This document shows positions 24,199-35,499 of a DNA stretch of 64,000 nucleotides, one piece after another; within the stretch, counting starts at the first letter, position 1; each line of letters starts with the position of its first letter. The DNA comes from Phytophthora sp. 'mugwort' (lineage: Eukaryota > Oomycota > Peronosporomycetes > Peronosporales > Peronosporaceae): assembly GCA_033558025.1 (NCBI GenBank), contig JAUCEF010000014.1, positions 1,364,001-1,428,000 on the forward strand, written 5' to 3'. The notes below the pieces were generated by a model that saw nothing but the letters and a program-made list of their open reading frames with translations, did not search any database and was not told where the DNA came from. Made by a program: the position numbers and the translations under genes.

Positions 24199-25399
24199 CG
24201 CACTGTTCAGCTTATTGCAAGCGCGGAAACGACGTCGCTTCCCGTTCGGTTTACGAACGCAGAAGGTGGGCGTCGAGTTGGAAACTTGGACTCACCACCA
24301 CGCCCTTGAAATCGTGTTATAGAGGATACGTGGGATCCTCTGGGTGCTTCAGAACTTGAGAACTATAGCGATCGGCAAGCCGCTTCTTGATGTCCTCCAA
24401 AACATCCTCGCCCTTGACGGACGGTCAACTCTTCGGGAGTTGTCTCATGCCGTACAATGAATAACGCATCGATCTTTCGGTCTTCAGTACGTCCACGAAG
24501 TCATCTACCCGGACTTCCTCGAGCTTCAGAAGTTCTGATACCTCGGGATGCAGTTCCAGGTGAACACCGCTTGTTCCTCCGCGGTGCCCCGCCACGCCAT
24601 CGAAGACGTGATAGTATCAGGGAACGCCTATGGAACTTGCATGCTCTGCTCTAGCAGCCTCATTGGCCTTCGGATAGTATTCCACCATCCCTCGAGCAGG
24701 CGTCGGTTGCACGACCTGGCGTGGAGCTTTGCTACCCACGTCTAGGGAAGCCATATCGTCCCCACGTCTCGGTACCAGTGCGGCTTCATGCGGTACTTCG
24801 TTACCCGCATCTTTGTGTGGAACTGTGTTACCCGCTCCGAAGGCGACTGTGATGCCGTCCCCAATAGCCAATGCCAATATGTCGGTGCTATAAGCAGTAC
24901 TTCATTACCCGCTTCATTGTGGAACTGTGTTACCTGCTCCGCAGGCGGCCTCGGTGGCTTCCTCGGCAGACCGATCCGTCGGTACTGCACGTGGTCCTCT
25001 AATACCCCCTTGTGGACCTAAGATATCCACATGGAATATGTCCGTCGACAATTCCGCAGTTGCGGCGCCGAGGATGCAGCGAATCTTAGTACTTAGCCGA
25101 GTTGACGAGGAGGTCTCGTGCTGCGACTCACACATATCCTCTGTCCTGTGGATGCGCGTGTTCAGCGCGGGGCGAAAAATCTCGTTGACTGTCCTAGCCT
25201 TTGACGGCCCATGAGCTCTGCCCGCCGTGAACAAGGTCCCGCTACCTGTTGCGATATTTATCGCGACTGCTTTCCGCGGAGCGCCTGTTACAGTAGCGAC
25301 TTACATGCCATCATCGGACATTCATGGGTTCTTGGCACCCTTCATTGTGTCCTCTCGTCTGCCAGATGTGGGAACACGTTTCTCGTCAATGGATCCACG

Positions 25400-25930
25400 G
25401 CTGGTGCTTCTCATGCCACAGCATACCGAGCATCAAGTCGTACTTGTCCATGTCTAGGCGATGGACGACTCAGAGCTGTTAAAGCCTTCGAACTTGACCG
25501 ACAACGCCATGCAGTTATTGAGTACCTTGACAATATTGCCGTCGGCCAGTCTCACCGAGATCAGCCCGTCCCCCGTGCTCTCACGTAGAGCATCGGAAAA
25601 CTTGTCACTATTCCTCGCGACACACCGGCGTCTAGTAAAAATCCCTAGACGCCCAGGGGTCAATTAAGAGCCTCAAGGGATATTTGTCTCTCCGTACACT
25701 CGCCGGTACTCCGCGGCGCGCGCCGCCCGAACTCCCGTCATGAAAACTCAGATCTTTCCCAGTAGTGCGCCCCCTTGTCCCCTCGGTCACGGCTTATACA
25801 GCGACCCTTTGGACCTTGGGGTCTGCGAAAGGAACTCCTTCTTCCTCTATTACGCAGGCCTTTAACGTTGCACCTGCCCGAGCTTACCACATCCGTAGCA
25901 TCGGATGTCGCTCTGTTCGGTCGTGCCCCC
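25400..25930 (-). pseudogene. Gypsy gag knuckle and aspartic protease fragment
   Basis: RCYGCGKLGQVQR at about 25.88-25.92 kb is a partial CCHC knuckle. Downstream the protease domain reads RESTGDGLISVRLADGNIVK and, in a neighbouring frame, DKYDLMLGMLWHEKHQPWID. The latter is the conserved end of oomycete Gypsy retropepsins. The catalytic Asp-Ser/Cys-Gly triad itself is not clearly readable because of frameshifts. Confidence 0.65.
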
Positions 25931-26180
25931 CCCCAAAACTCCATTGGCACCGGGCCAGAGCTGACGACTGGTAAGCTCATAGATGGAGTACGAGCCTGTC
26001 GGTGGCTGCATGCCTCTTGAAGAGCCAGTGGAATCGCAGCTTCTATCGTCGAGGCATGCACACGCAACAGCTGTGAGCGTGCCTGGCCAAACCGAAGGCC
26101 TTCGGTAAGATCGTGTCCTTAGTGTCTTCGGGCAGCGTTTGCCTACTAGAGTGTGTACCAATATACGCATCATTCATGGA

Positions 26181-27643
26181 AGTCACGCTTCCCTCGTTCG
26201 CAAGCAAGGAAGCGTAAGCGCTAGTGATACTCGATAATCGCCGACAAGAAGTCGTCACGCAGTTGCTCCAACAAATGTGTTCAGGATGTAAAACATCCTC
26301 GGGATGTCGTCACCATGGTGTAGCCCAATCTTCAATTTTTGGCTCTACCACCAAGCTTCTAATCGCATAAGCGACGCGAACCTGCTCGCCTAAGATAAGA
26401 CCAGCGCTCATCGTGATCTCTACTTCTCAGAACAGCATTAGAAGTTATCTCCTTCTTTGGTTTTCAACGCAGGGACCATCCCCAGCAGTGGCTTCGTCCA
26501 GGCGGCTTTGGTCAGCCGCGGGTGCTGTAGACTACCCTGTATGTGCGTAATCAGCCACGTTCATACGTGTCGAATGCATTCCTGCGAACGACCTGTCCGA
26601 CCGGAGTTTCTGCCGCCAAACTCCGTAGGGGTTACAACCCAAAGATTCCTCCCATATTTCGAATTGACCCCCTGGGAACGCTTGGGATCGTCAAAGTTGT
26701 GAAACTCGCTGCGGTAGGCCTGGATTGGCTACAAGCACTACCAAATGTGATGGGTTACACAGCATCTTGCGAGAGGAAGTGTGCCGACAAAAGTATGCAA
26801 ATTCTCAGTGAACGGCAGATCACAAGCCTCACAAGTCCCCTGAGGAGGATTAAACGTGGAGGCGGCCATAGTTGGCTATGACGACAAGCATAGTTGTCAT
26901 GAATTTTAGTGAAGTGTGTTTTCCGAATACCCCCCCCCCCCTGGGTAAAACATTTATTGCCATCAGAGGTTCCTAAGCCTCAATCAAAGTCGGCGCGTAG
27001 ACGATGGCGTGAATGCTTTTCTTTATTTACGGTCTTGGTTTCGCGCGCGCGGCTTATGTCTGCATGCCGGCCATCACGCAGCAGCTCAGTGCTGAAAATG
27101 GAGCACCCCGCGCGACTTTATCTACGCGGCGATTCACATCAAGAACACGCAATACGGAATGTGAGCAGCGGTCTTATGGTGCCAACTTTGGTTGAGCTTA
27201 GGCAACTTTGATTGCACTAAAAATCTTACTTTGGTATAATATTTGCTAGATAAATAAAAATTACCTACACAAAAATTCACGACAGCTTTGCTTGCGTCAA
27301 ATGGTGTGGTTACCAAACTCAGGTAGATTTACGACTGAATAAATTTATAGGCGATTTAGCTTGGCTTGCAATACAAACTATAAGATGCCTATCATGAAAG
27401 CATGAGAGCCGCCAATTGAGTGGCTCCAAGAGCAAAGAGTACACTCGCGTTGTGCTACAGAATGCTATGCGAAAAACGTACTCTCGAACTCTCCACTATC
27501 TTTCAGTACTGACACAACAAATCTTTCGTCAGCAACTATTGACATCATAATCTGATTCTGTTTAAGTTTTTTGCATATGAACTAATCGTGTGATGATACA
27601 TGTAGGAAGAATCCTACAAACGTCAAATGCAATTGCCTTAAAT
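26181..27643. other. No gene recognised
   Basis: Contains short unrelated frames, a 12-base C run at about 26930 and AT-rich sequence towards 27.6 kb. The Gypsy 5' end or LTR would be expected around 26.2-26.6 kb, but I see no partner repeat on the other side of the element. Confidence 0.4.
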
Positions 27644-28030
27644 CTAGTTCGCCGTCGCGATTGACGTCACCTCTAGCGTCTTGGTCCAGGACTGCGAGTA
27701 GATGACGATGTCGTACTTGGTCAATTCACAGTTGCGATCAAAGCAGGCGCCCAATTCGTTGTCCGAGTTGACGTTGCAGCCTGACATGTGAAATTTGTAG
27801 TTCGTGCCGGACACGACTTGGGTTTCGAGATTGTCGACGTTCAGGTAACAGATGCGTGTGGTGACGTCGGCGTTGTAGGTGCTCGCGTTGCCCTGAGCCT
27901 TCTGGAGGATTTCCATGTCTTCTTTGGTGACTTGCTTCTGTGAGTAGCCGCCGGCCTTTGGCTGTGCGTGAGCTGTGGAAGCCAGGGAAAGACCTACCAG
28001 CAGAGCGATAACGGGGCGAAGGTAGGCCAT
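27644..28030 (-). CDS. Secreted cystatin-like cysteine protease inhibitor (EPIC-type)
   Basis: A 128-residue intron-less protein. Residues 1-22 form a signal peptide (hydrophobic [12 protein letters not shown], cleavage after AHA), so it is secreted. The mature part has the cystatin plan: an N-terminal Gly pair (27-28), an alpha-helical segment (about 36-56), and the first inhibitory hairpin QVVSG (71-75), which matches the cystatin QxVxG motif. The second hairpin has SW (114-115) in place of the usual PW. Four cysteines (61, 85, 96, 101) could form two disulfides. In Phytophthora, EPIC proteins are apoplastic effectors that block papain-like proteases of the host plant; family membership is from remembered motifs. 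The gene is isolated in transposon-rich DNA, as is common for oomycete effectors. No lesion is seen. Confidence 0.85.
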   Translation of the reverse strand: MAYLRPVIALLVGLSLASTAHAQPKAGGYSQKQVTKEDMEILQKAQGNASTYNADVTTRICYLNVDNLETQVVSGTNYKFHMSGCNVNSDNELGACFDRNCELTKYDIVIYSQSWTKTLEVTSIATAN

Positions 28031-28039
28031 AACGATAAT

Positions 28040-29826
28040 TTAAGTCGAATGTTTGGGGTGGTTGTCCTCAGTCAGGAAAATCAGGAAATGGGGTGGTGGC
28101 CAGGAGAGAAGGGTAGAATGTACTGTATACACCAAAACGAAAGATTCAGGGTAAGAAAGGGAAGACGGTACGAAGTGTTCAGGCAGTAGCAGAAGAAATG
28201 TTGAGGCATCTTCCCGGCGTTTCATGGGCTGTGAGCAAACATTAATTTCTCGTTTCGGACGGCCGTTATCTTGGACTCATCATGCTAGCTGAAGGAAGCG
28301 GAATAACTATATCCGAATAATCAAAGCGTGCGTTTCAACTGTTCATCCCGCAGAACAAGACAAGCACAATGCAGAACGTGTTGGTCCCGAGCACGCATGC
28401 CACTCTAGGGCATTTAGCATCTTATCGTATAAACGGCTACCTTAGAGTCTGTTCGCCAGTTATTTGAACCAGCCTGGCTCAACTGAGAGGATAGCCTCTA
28501 CACACTGGCAATGTCCATGAATCATTGGGATCTCTTATAGCATTTATAGACAAACCCCTCAGTAGTCATCGCGTCGGAAACTAACTTATTATTCCTGTCA
28601 AATGGGATTCCTATTTGCAGGGTGTCCGACTCGGTACACTTGGTCCTTGTAACCGTTTGTGCAGCAACCACCCGTTATCTCGGACGGGGACTTTAGCGGA
28701 GTGCAGATTGTGAAGCGACGAGCGTTGACGCACAATTTGTTCAATATGCTGAGGGGCGTGATGGACGAGGAGCTGCCCCGAAACGATCAAGGGGGCACCT
28801 CAAGTGGATTGGCAAGCTGCTTGTCCAAACAGTTTCTACCGGTCAGTAGGATTGATCGCTGGGCGGTCTAAGAGAGATGTAGTGCTCGCATTGGATTGAT
28901 CTGGCAGGAAAGAAGGCCCAAGCAGCAAATGTCGTTGCTAGCGTTCTTTGGAAGCACTGTAGAATTGTGACCTCCATAGTTAAGCACCTTAGAAAAGGAA
29001 TATAGTAGTATTCCTTATCAAAAAGAAAACAGTAATATCCTATTGATAAGTTAGAGGTCAGAGGTAAATTACACGTGGCGTGCTGGCCTTCGGATTCCTA
29101 ATTGTGTCGCAACCTGTGCTCCGCGGTTTCCTACGTCCAAATCTGAGAACCCAAGGCTTGTCCGACCCAGAACAAAATAAATGTTCATGTTTCCACATTG
29201 ATGAGGCTGCACAGTCGAGCCATGAAGGACAGAGCGATCATTGGCCATTGAGGTCTTCTGTGAAAGCGCCCGAAAGAGCAAAAACATCGTGCATCCTTTT
29301 TCTCCTCATTTGATAGGTGCCTCTATCGGTCATGTATTATTCCAGGTCCGGATATATACTTTATGCGACGGACTATACAACACACGGCTTCAAAACATAC
29401 TGCATAGAAAGCGCACGAGGTCGTGTTCAATCTGTCCTTCAAGCATAATCATCACACCATTTCCCCGCGCTGTCCGAATGCACTCTTCAACATCACGCCG
29501 TCCCAGCACTTCTGCTTCAGTTGGATCTCTCAAGTCATCCACTGATTCTTTATTTTCCGCAGTCAGGCCACAGAACCCGCCAGATCACCGGAGACTACAT
29601 CCTCTTGCTGTGAGCCATTCGAACATATTTCTGCTAATCCCAAGACACAACTGCTCCACACGATCCTTCCCTGCAATGCTCTATCGTCCTGGTGGGACCC
29701 CCGGCTCGACCCATGCGTGCCGCCGAGGGACCAGGGTATTTGTTACCTAAGGGATCGTGGAGTATTGGTAAGAGCAAGAAATGCAGCTCGCATGCGAGAC
29801 GTGGTCGTAGTCGGATCGAGTTTCGC
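28040..29826. other. No gene recognised
   Basis: Upstream region of the protease inhibitor followed by about 1.6 kb without a recognisable gene. The plus-strand frame at 29241-29750 and minus-strand frame at 29634-30020 overlap the start of the chromodomain-like ORF and look like shadows of it. Confidence 0.4.
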
Positions 29827-30690
29827 ATGCCCTCTCTTCCAAAGGTCTCAGCGAAGGTGACGACCACTGCAACATCTGAGATTACGATTGAAGAATCAGC
29901 AATTCCTGCGAGTATGGCATCTTCTGCAAGTACAGAATTAAGATCTCCACCAGCTTCCAGCAACAAGACGAACACTACAATTTTACAGGACAACACTGAA
30001 TCTGGTCTAGTGTTTGCCACTATCGGTCGTAAGGACGCTACGTCTGGATATTCGTATCGCGTATTATGGTGTGACGCGCCGGATGGATTCCACTGGGATA
30101 TTACTTGGGAACCTGGTAGCAGTTTAAGGGAGGACGGCTTTGGTGATGCGTGCGACGTGGTGAACGCTTGGAAGGCGTCTACTATGTTTACTTTCTATTC
30201 GTTCTGCAAATGGAACGGGCTTACTCATCTCTTGGAAGCTTCACCAAACTGACTTTGTGTATTTTACGCTTTGGGTATCGCAACGAATATGCTAGGGATT
30301 GCTGAATGGCGCGATTAACCCTCGCATCCTGTTTATCAGCGAATGTGCTTCTCGAGGTCGTCCGATCGCTTCAGCGGGCGTAACGTATGGCGAACTCCGG
30401 AGCTTTGTGAAGTATGCTAACGGATGAAGTGGCCAACAGATTAGCATGAAGACCCTGGACAAGAACTTATGCGGGGGAATCAGTGGAAAGGAAACTCTGT
30501 CACGTTTGAACAAGCTTGGGCTTAATGATGGCGTGTATATTTGTGCCGGCTACAATTCGCTGAGAGTGAGCCACTGCGTAGCTCTTCACGTTACGAAGGA
30601 GGAAAAATTTGTTTAGGACGAGTCTACTCATGGCATCACTATTGACTCGTGCGATTTAAGTTGGCTGTATAAAGTTTCCTTTGTTCAGCG
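29827..30690 (+). pseudogene. Broken ORF: chromodomain-like plus cysteine-peptidase-like (OTU-like?) domain
   Basis: The ORF from the ATG at 29827 has a Ser/Thr-rich start and then YSYRVLWCDAPDGF and WDITWEPGSSL, which follow the chromodomain pattern (aromatic strand, then TWEP). A TGA at 30250 is followed in frame by LCVFYALGIA, resembling the active-site Cys helix of OTU-like peptidases (C-x-F-x-A-L). After a frameshift the sequence continues with NPRILFISEC, YGELRSFVKYANG, LNDGVYICAGYN and SHCVALHVTKEEKFV, where the His at 30572-30574 would be the second catalytic residue. Two further stops occur (30447 and 30615 region). I infer a decayed member of an oomycete family joining a chromodomain to a papain-fold peptidase. 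The family and its function are not established here. Confidence 0.45.
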
Positions 30691-30981
30691 TGTCGAGCTA
30701 TATATGGCGAGTGGATCAGGCGTGAAACACCATTGAGGCTTGGTAATACTCATCGGCGTAATTATTCCAGTCAGATGGACGTTTAATGCACCGTTGCTTC
30801 GGATAAGATGTTTTAGGTTGTATAATGCCTCCAGTCTGATGAATTATGCCTTCGAACGTGCATGTACATTGATTTGTCGCTCTTTTCGGCAATTTGACCG
30901 CTCCCACACTACTCATTTTTTATTTTCGCTCGGGGGCTACAACAACTAGGGATTATTGCCAATGCGCGTACACAAGACTTT

Positions 30982-31788
30982 GTGCGTTTTGGCAGAAACC
31001 AAAGGCAACGATTGAAGCGGGACTCGAAATGGTTGCGCGGCCACGGTGGCATACGACTCCGGAAGCTATGGTTCAGCATACCTTTGAAGGAGCGTGAGAA
31101 CATGCTTAAAAAACATCCAGACAGTACGTTTCCAGAAGTTACCAACGGAAATTTTGATGATAGGCTGAAGCGTGGGTATAAGCTACAGACGAAGGGTTAA
31201 GTACAAATGATTCCCGCAATTCACTCGCAGACGAAGAATGCTGTTCTGTCAAAGTCGGATTCTTGATTTCGGTTGACAGTCGCCGCTCCGGTCCAGCACT
31301 CATCCCTTGATGAAAACATGAATTTATATCTTAGGATTAAGACGAAGGAGACGGTTGATGCTTGTTCCAATTATCACTCAGTTGCGTCGAAAGATCACCT
31401 ACTCCAGATGCAGACCAACTACGACCGCGGCAGTCTAAGTGGCGTGCTTGAATCTGTAATCCAGAGTGTGAAACACGCAATTCACCTAGCGCGATCAAAG
31501 GACAGGGCAAGAAACGCTGAAGAAACTTTCGTGCAGTAAATGCTAGAGTCAGTAATCGCTAATGCTATGGGGACAGCTCAATTTCCTCCGGAACGAGTAT
31601 CGGATTCAGAAGCACCATCGCCCAGTTTCGCGAAGGCACGCCGTGATGAGGCCCATTCTGCGTACAAGAACCTGGTCAGCGTCCACGATTTGTGCCGCGT
31701 GAGCGGTGTCGATAAAGTTCTTGACAGCGCCATCCTGGAACCTACCCACAAATATTTTGGAAAGACCGCTGGTATTCCGCCTTTGTAA
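30982..31788 (+). pseudogene. Unrecognised ORF with internal stops
   Basis: The plus strand holds a 72-codon frame at 30982-31200 that is rich in Lys/Arg (RNQRQRLKRDSKWLR). An 88-codon frame at 31273 follows, ends in TAA and continues in the same frame as an 82-codon segment to 31788. The two in-frame parts together look protein-like (VLESVIQSVKHAIHLARSKD, AYKNLVSVHDLCRVSGV, alternating helices), so a single nonsense change in a real coding sequence is likely. I do not recognise the family. It is downstream of the chromodomain/peptidase remnant on the same strand and may belong to it. Confidence 0.35.
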
Positions 31789-33602
31789 ACAACATCGAGG
31801 GCACATTATGCATTTCATTTGTATAGAGATCTTTGAGGTGACATAATGTCAAATACATCTGATGTCGAAATAATACATTTAATTATTCATCTAAATAAAC
31901 TGAGTCGTCAGTGCAGGAGGAGTACACAGCGTCTACCTGTAGCAGCCACACTGTGATCAACATGTGCTAGCGTCGAGGATGCCTTGGCACTTTGTGCTCT
32001 GGGTTTCTTCAGCTTGGGTTTCTTCGAACTTTTCTTCGTTTGTTTCACTCTCGATTTTATCTGCTTTGAGCAACTTCGCTTTGATGCAGCGATTGCTTTG
32101 ATTCTGTTTTTCAACTTTTCAAGCGGATCATGCCTCGAGTCGGTTCGATTGTATCTGCGCTGGGCAGCTGCCAAGTGAGCACACACAAGGAAATTTTCCT
32201 AGTACCTGCATCCGCAGATTTTGCTGTCGAGATCAACCCACCAGCCGTTGGGCGGCATTCCCAGCAAGTGAGCACGACGAAGAGACCATTTAGTTGCCTT
32301 ATCGTAGAGATCCTTCTGCTCGCGGACGGCTTCTTCGTCATTTTGCTCGTGTTGATTCTCTTCGAGGGCATCTTGTTCCTCGGAGGATACAGATTCGTCG
32401 CTATCTGAATGGGATACTGCTTTACCCCCGGATGTTATGTCAAATACAAATTTTGTGCTGTCGACTTCGATATTGTTGCGTAGACTCAGAATCGGCTATC
32501 GACAGGTCTCCGTCAAATATCGAACGAAATTGTTCTTCATCATCGTTCTCGCTGGTGATAGAGTCTAGAGCGGTAATCTCTAACACTCGGACGAGATTGG
32601 CGTCAGACGTCGTTTCCAATTGCACGCGACATGCCTCAAGCATTGCTGCCGCTGCCTTGACGACATCACTCATAGGTTTCGCTTTGTAATCGGATACTGC
32701 AAGATGCAACGGGCTTATCGTCTCGATAAAATCGCAAAGTTTTCGGAGAAGCCTTCTCATGTGATGGCAGCGTCTCTGGAGGAACTGTTTCAAGGCTCCA
32801 TTAAGATTCTCGCAGGGATTGTTTGTAGAGTCGAATCCACGTGGAGTATGGTACGATTGCCACTGACAGTAACGCCCTTGAATCCATTGTCCGTGAAAGT
32901 AGTCTGCAAAAGCTGCGAGATTTATTTTTTGTCTCCATTTCTTCACCTCTCGATCTTTTATCGTTTCAATTTTTTCTGGGCTGTTTGCGTAGTACATATT
33001 AATAATCGACGTCATGATCATCAGCTGTTCCTAAAGCAGAAGGTCCGCTGAATGCGCTTGGGAGCGTTATATAGTACATGGAAATAGCACATTAGCATCT
33101 TGGCTCCAGCAAACGTAGGAATCAACCCGAAAGATATGTACTGTGCATCTTCCGCGTCCCCCATAACGGCGCTGACTTTTAGCGTAGCCCCGCGCACTTC
33201 GCGTACCAATTCCACGAAGCTACGAAAACACTCCCGATAATCTTGGGCTGTCCGTCGACTTACGACAAAAATGCTCCAATTTGATACGCCCTAGACTTGT
33301 CAGTAAACCCGCAATTTATTACCGGATACCCGATGTCACTAACCTTAAAGGTAGCATCGACATGGAATTGACAGTACGTGCCAGCCGTTGAGAAGCGCAA
33401 ACATGAATCGATCATGGCTAAGGACAATATTCTAATGATGAAAGGATCCTCATCTGAGCCATAGCCGACGTAGCCATATCCCTCTCTATCCAGCTTTGCA
33501 CCAAATAGAAATGCTGTATCAACCGCCAAGCCAGCGCGATAGCACCGAAACCGCATGAGCTGTTGGATGGCGCTTCTCGAATTTTGAGATCGTTGCTCAC
33601 GA

Positions 33603-33966
33603 CATATATTTCGATATCTGCCGAGTGTGTGGTGGGTAACATACAATGACAGAGTGCCGTTTCAAATGTACAAGCAAGACCTGTAGTGAGCTTGGGGCCT
33701 GTCTGATTATCTGGAAGGTATTTACATGTACAGCCCAGGATACGTGGACAATATGGGTGAATGAACATGGACATATACGAGGTGTTGTCCCTTGCACTAC
33801 AGCTCATCCCGCGCGCGTTACACCGGCCACCAAGATGTTTTAGAAGAGCAAGATGAGATAGGAATTCCGCCGCACTCATGCTGGTGAATTGAAAAAGCAG
33901 CACAGAGCACCCGCACCTGGTTCAAGTCGTGGATTGCCCAATTTAATGCAGATATGCAACGCACTC
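33603..33966 (+). repeat. Left arm of inverted duplication inside the MULE
   Basis: A near-identical reverse copy of 34075-34432. Here the zinc-cluster sequence (CTSKTCSELGACLIIWKVFT) is read on the plus strand, opposite to the transposase. The two arms differ at only a few bases. Together with the 108-base centre they make a near-palindrome of about 830 bases. Confidence 0.88.
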
Positions 33967-34154
33967 GTTTGAGTGCGTTGCATATCTGCGTTTGAGTGCG
34001 TTGCATATCTGCATTAAATTGGGCAATCCACGACTTGAACCAGGTGCGGGTGCTCTGTGCTGCTTTTTCAATTGAGTGCGTTGCGTATCTGCATTAAATT
34101 GGGCAATCCACGACTTGAACCAGGTGCGGGTGCTCTGTGCCGCTTTTTCAATTC
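33967..34154. repeat. Tandem copies of an 85-bp unit at the palindrome centre
   Basis: The unit begins GAGTGCGTTGCATATCTGC and ends TTTTTCAATT. A 23-base partial copy lies at 33967-33989, a nearly full copy at 33990-34074 and another at 34075-34154, with a reversed copy ending at 33966. This pattern points to replication slippage or fold-back repair at the centre of the inverted duplication. Confidence 0.82.
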
Positions 34155-34432
34155 ACCAGCATGAGTGCGGCGGAATTCCTATCTCATCTTGCTCTTCTCA
34201 AACATCTTGGTGGCCGGTGTAACGCGCGCGGGATGAGCTGTAGTGCAAGGGACAACACCTCGTATATGTCCATGTTCATTCACCCATATTGTCCACGTAT
34301 CCTGGGCTGTACATGTAAATACCTTCCAGATAATCAGACAGGCCCCAGGCTCACTACAGGTCTTGCTTGTACATTTGAAACGGCGCTCTGTCATTGTATG
34401 TTACCCACCACACACTCGGCAGATATCGAAAT
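34075..34432 (-). repeat. Right arm of inverted duplication inside the MULE
   Basis: This is the ancestral-orientation copy of the zinc-cluster region: the minus strand continues upstream into the N-terminal segment of the transposase (FLKRDFDICRVCGG, one stop, then TERRFKCTSKTC). The left arm is therefore the added copy. Confidence 0.82.
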
Positions 34433-35499
34433 CCCGCTTCAGAAATACAGCAGAGCAACACATTGAATCGCCTCGAAAGTCCTCGTAGTCATCCACCGAG
34501 TTTTGTACCGAACGCTGACGCCATGGCTCCATTGCTTGGTCGTACCTTTCTTTTCGGTTAAATGCCGCAGCTTGGATGAGGTTGGTTTCACTGCCCCTCG
34601 CTGGAGCGGTTGTAGATCTATACATATTCACCCCCTATACAGGGTATCTGCCAGTAAAGAAAATGAAGCCAGGCGCTATACGATAGCGCCTGGTTGTCTT
34701 ACAACGATCCCAACGCTCAACATGGATAAAGCGCTTCTGATGCCTTGTTACAGTGCCGTTAGATCGTTTGAAGTAATCTCCAGCCGGCCTGCTGGTAGAT
34801 TCTGATCATGCTGGTATGGTTGCCCCCCCCCCCCCGTTCTACACGAAATGTATGGTACGACACCACCTGGTATGTAACTAACCCAGCTTTGTATGGTTTG
34901 ACCCAAAAAGCTGTATGTTTTGACGCCCTCGTCTTATTCCAACCTCGATCCAGCAGAATATCACGCACATTTAGTTACATGTATGACGGCATTACAGCAT
35001 CAAACTCTTGACATTTGGCGCTCGAATATTTAATTCTCGACTATCTCCTTCGCTCATCATGTTCTGAAACGACTACCAGTACAGTTGGAGTTTCGTGGCC
35101 ATTGCACGGAGTACAATACTTTGCGACCTAACTGGCCACATAGTTCACAGTCTGCATCTTTGATGTCCATATAAAACTTGAGAAATGGCCGAGACAACTG
35201 AGGTTGGTCGATTCCTTCTGTTTGGTATTGTGCGTTCGTCGAAGTTTCCGCGGTCGATTGGTTGAATCGAAGCGCCCAAACTGACCTGCGAATCTACCAA
35301 AACCCGCCCGCACTTGAGTTAGCAATGTCACCATTAAGTAGGTAATCGGACTTAGGCGAAACCCTGCCGTACCAGATACTGTAGAATGGGTTTGGTACAA
35401 CTTGAGAATTGTATTGGCCGATTCAACCCACTGTTGGTGAACCGACCAGCATCAGCAAGCTTGGCTGGAATTCACAATACTCGAGCTCTCCTTTTACCT

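Larger units (their letters stand above)
21490..26180 (-). mobile_element. Ty3/Gypsy retrotransposon, decayed
   Basis: Reading leftward on the minus strand the domains come in Gypsy order: gag zinc knuckle (about 25.9 kb), aspartic protease (25.4-25.66 kb), reverse transcriptase (about 24.9-23.6 kb), RNase H (23.6-23.3 kb), and integrase with zinc-binding, core and C-terminal segments (23.1-21.8 kb). Frames shift many times. I could not find a convincing LTR pair on either side, so the ends are approximate. An LTR may be too diverged or deleted. Confidence 0.78.
31908..34631 (-). pseudogene. MULE (Mutator-like) transposase with SWIM zinc finger, rearranged
   Basis: The minus strand carries, in order: an N-terminal segment (34631-34401), a zinc-cluster domain RFKCTSKTCSEPGACLIIWK with HGH ligands (34394-34200), then an inverted duplication (33603-34154 region). 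The catalytic core follows: GYGSDEDPF, CQFHVDATFKVSDIGYPVI (33.37-33.31 kb) with the first Asp, SAVMGDAEDAQYISF (33.17 kb) with the second Asp, MCYFHV, FHGQWIQGRYCQWQ, and FDSTNNPCENLNGALKQF (32.82 kb) with the Glu. A C-terminal SWIM finger (CGC...VCAHL, about 32.2 kb) is followed by a Lys-rich tail. All three catalytic acids are present, but at least four frameshifts or stops inactivate it. Terminal inverted repeats were not identified. Confidence 0.8.

Noticed and set aside
29634..30020. 128-codon minus-strand ORF
   Set aside because: Antisense to the chromodomain-like ORF, which has the recognisable motif.
31984..32408. Hydrophobic plus-strand ORFs as membrane proteins
   Set aside because: They are the complement of the Lys-rich tail and SWIM finger of the MULE transposase.
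33603..34432. Two head-to-head MULE insertions
   Set aside because: Only the right arm continues into transposase sequence; the left arm is a local inverted copy within one element.
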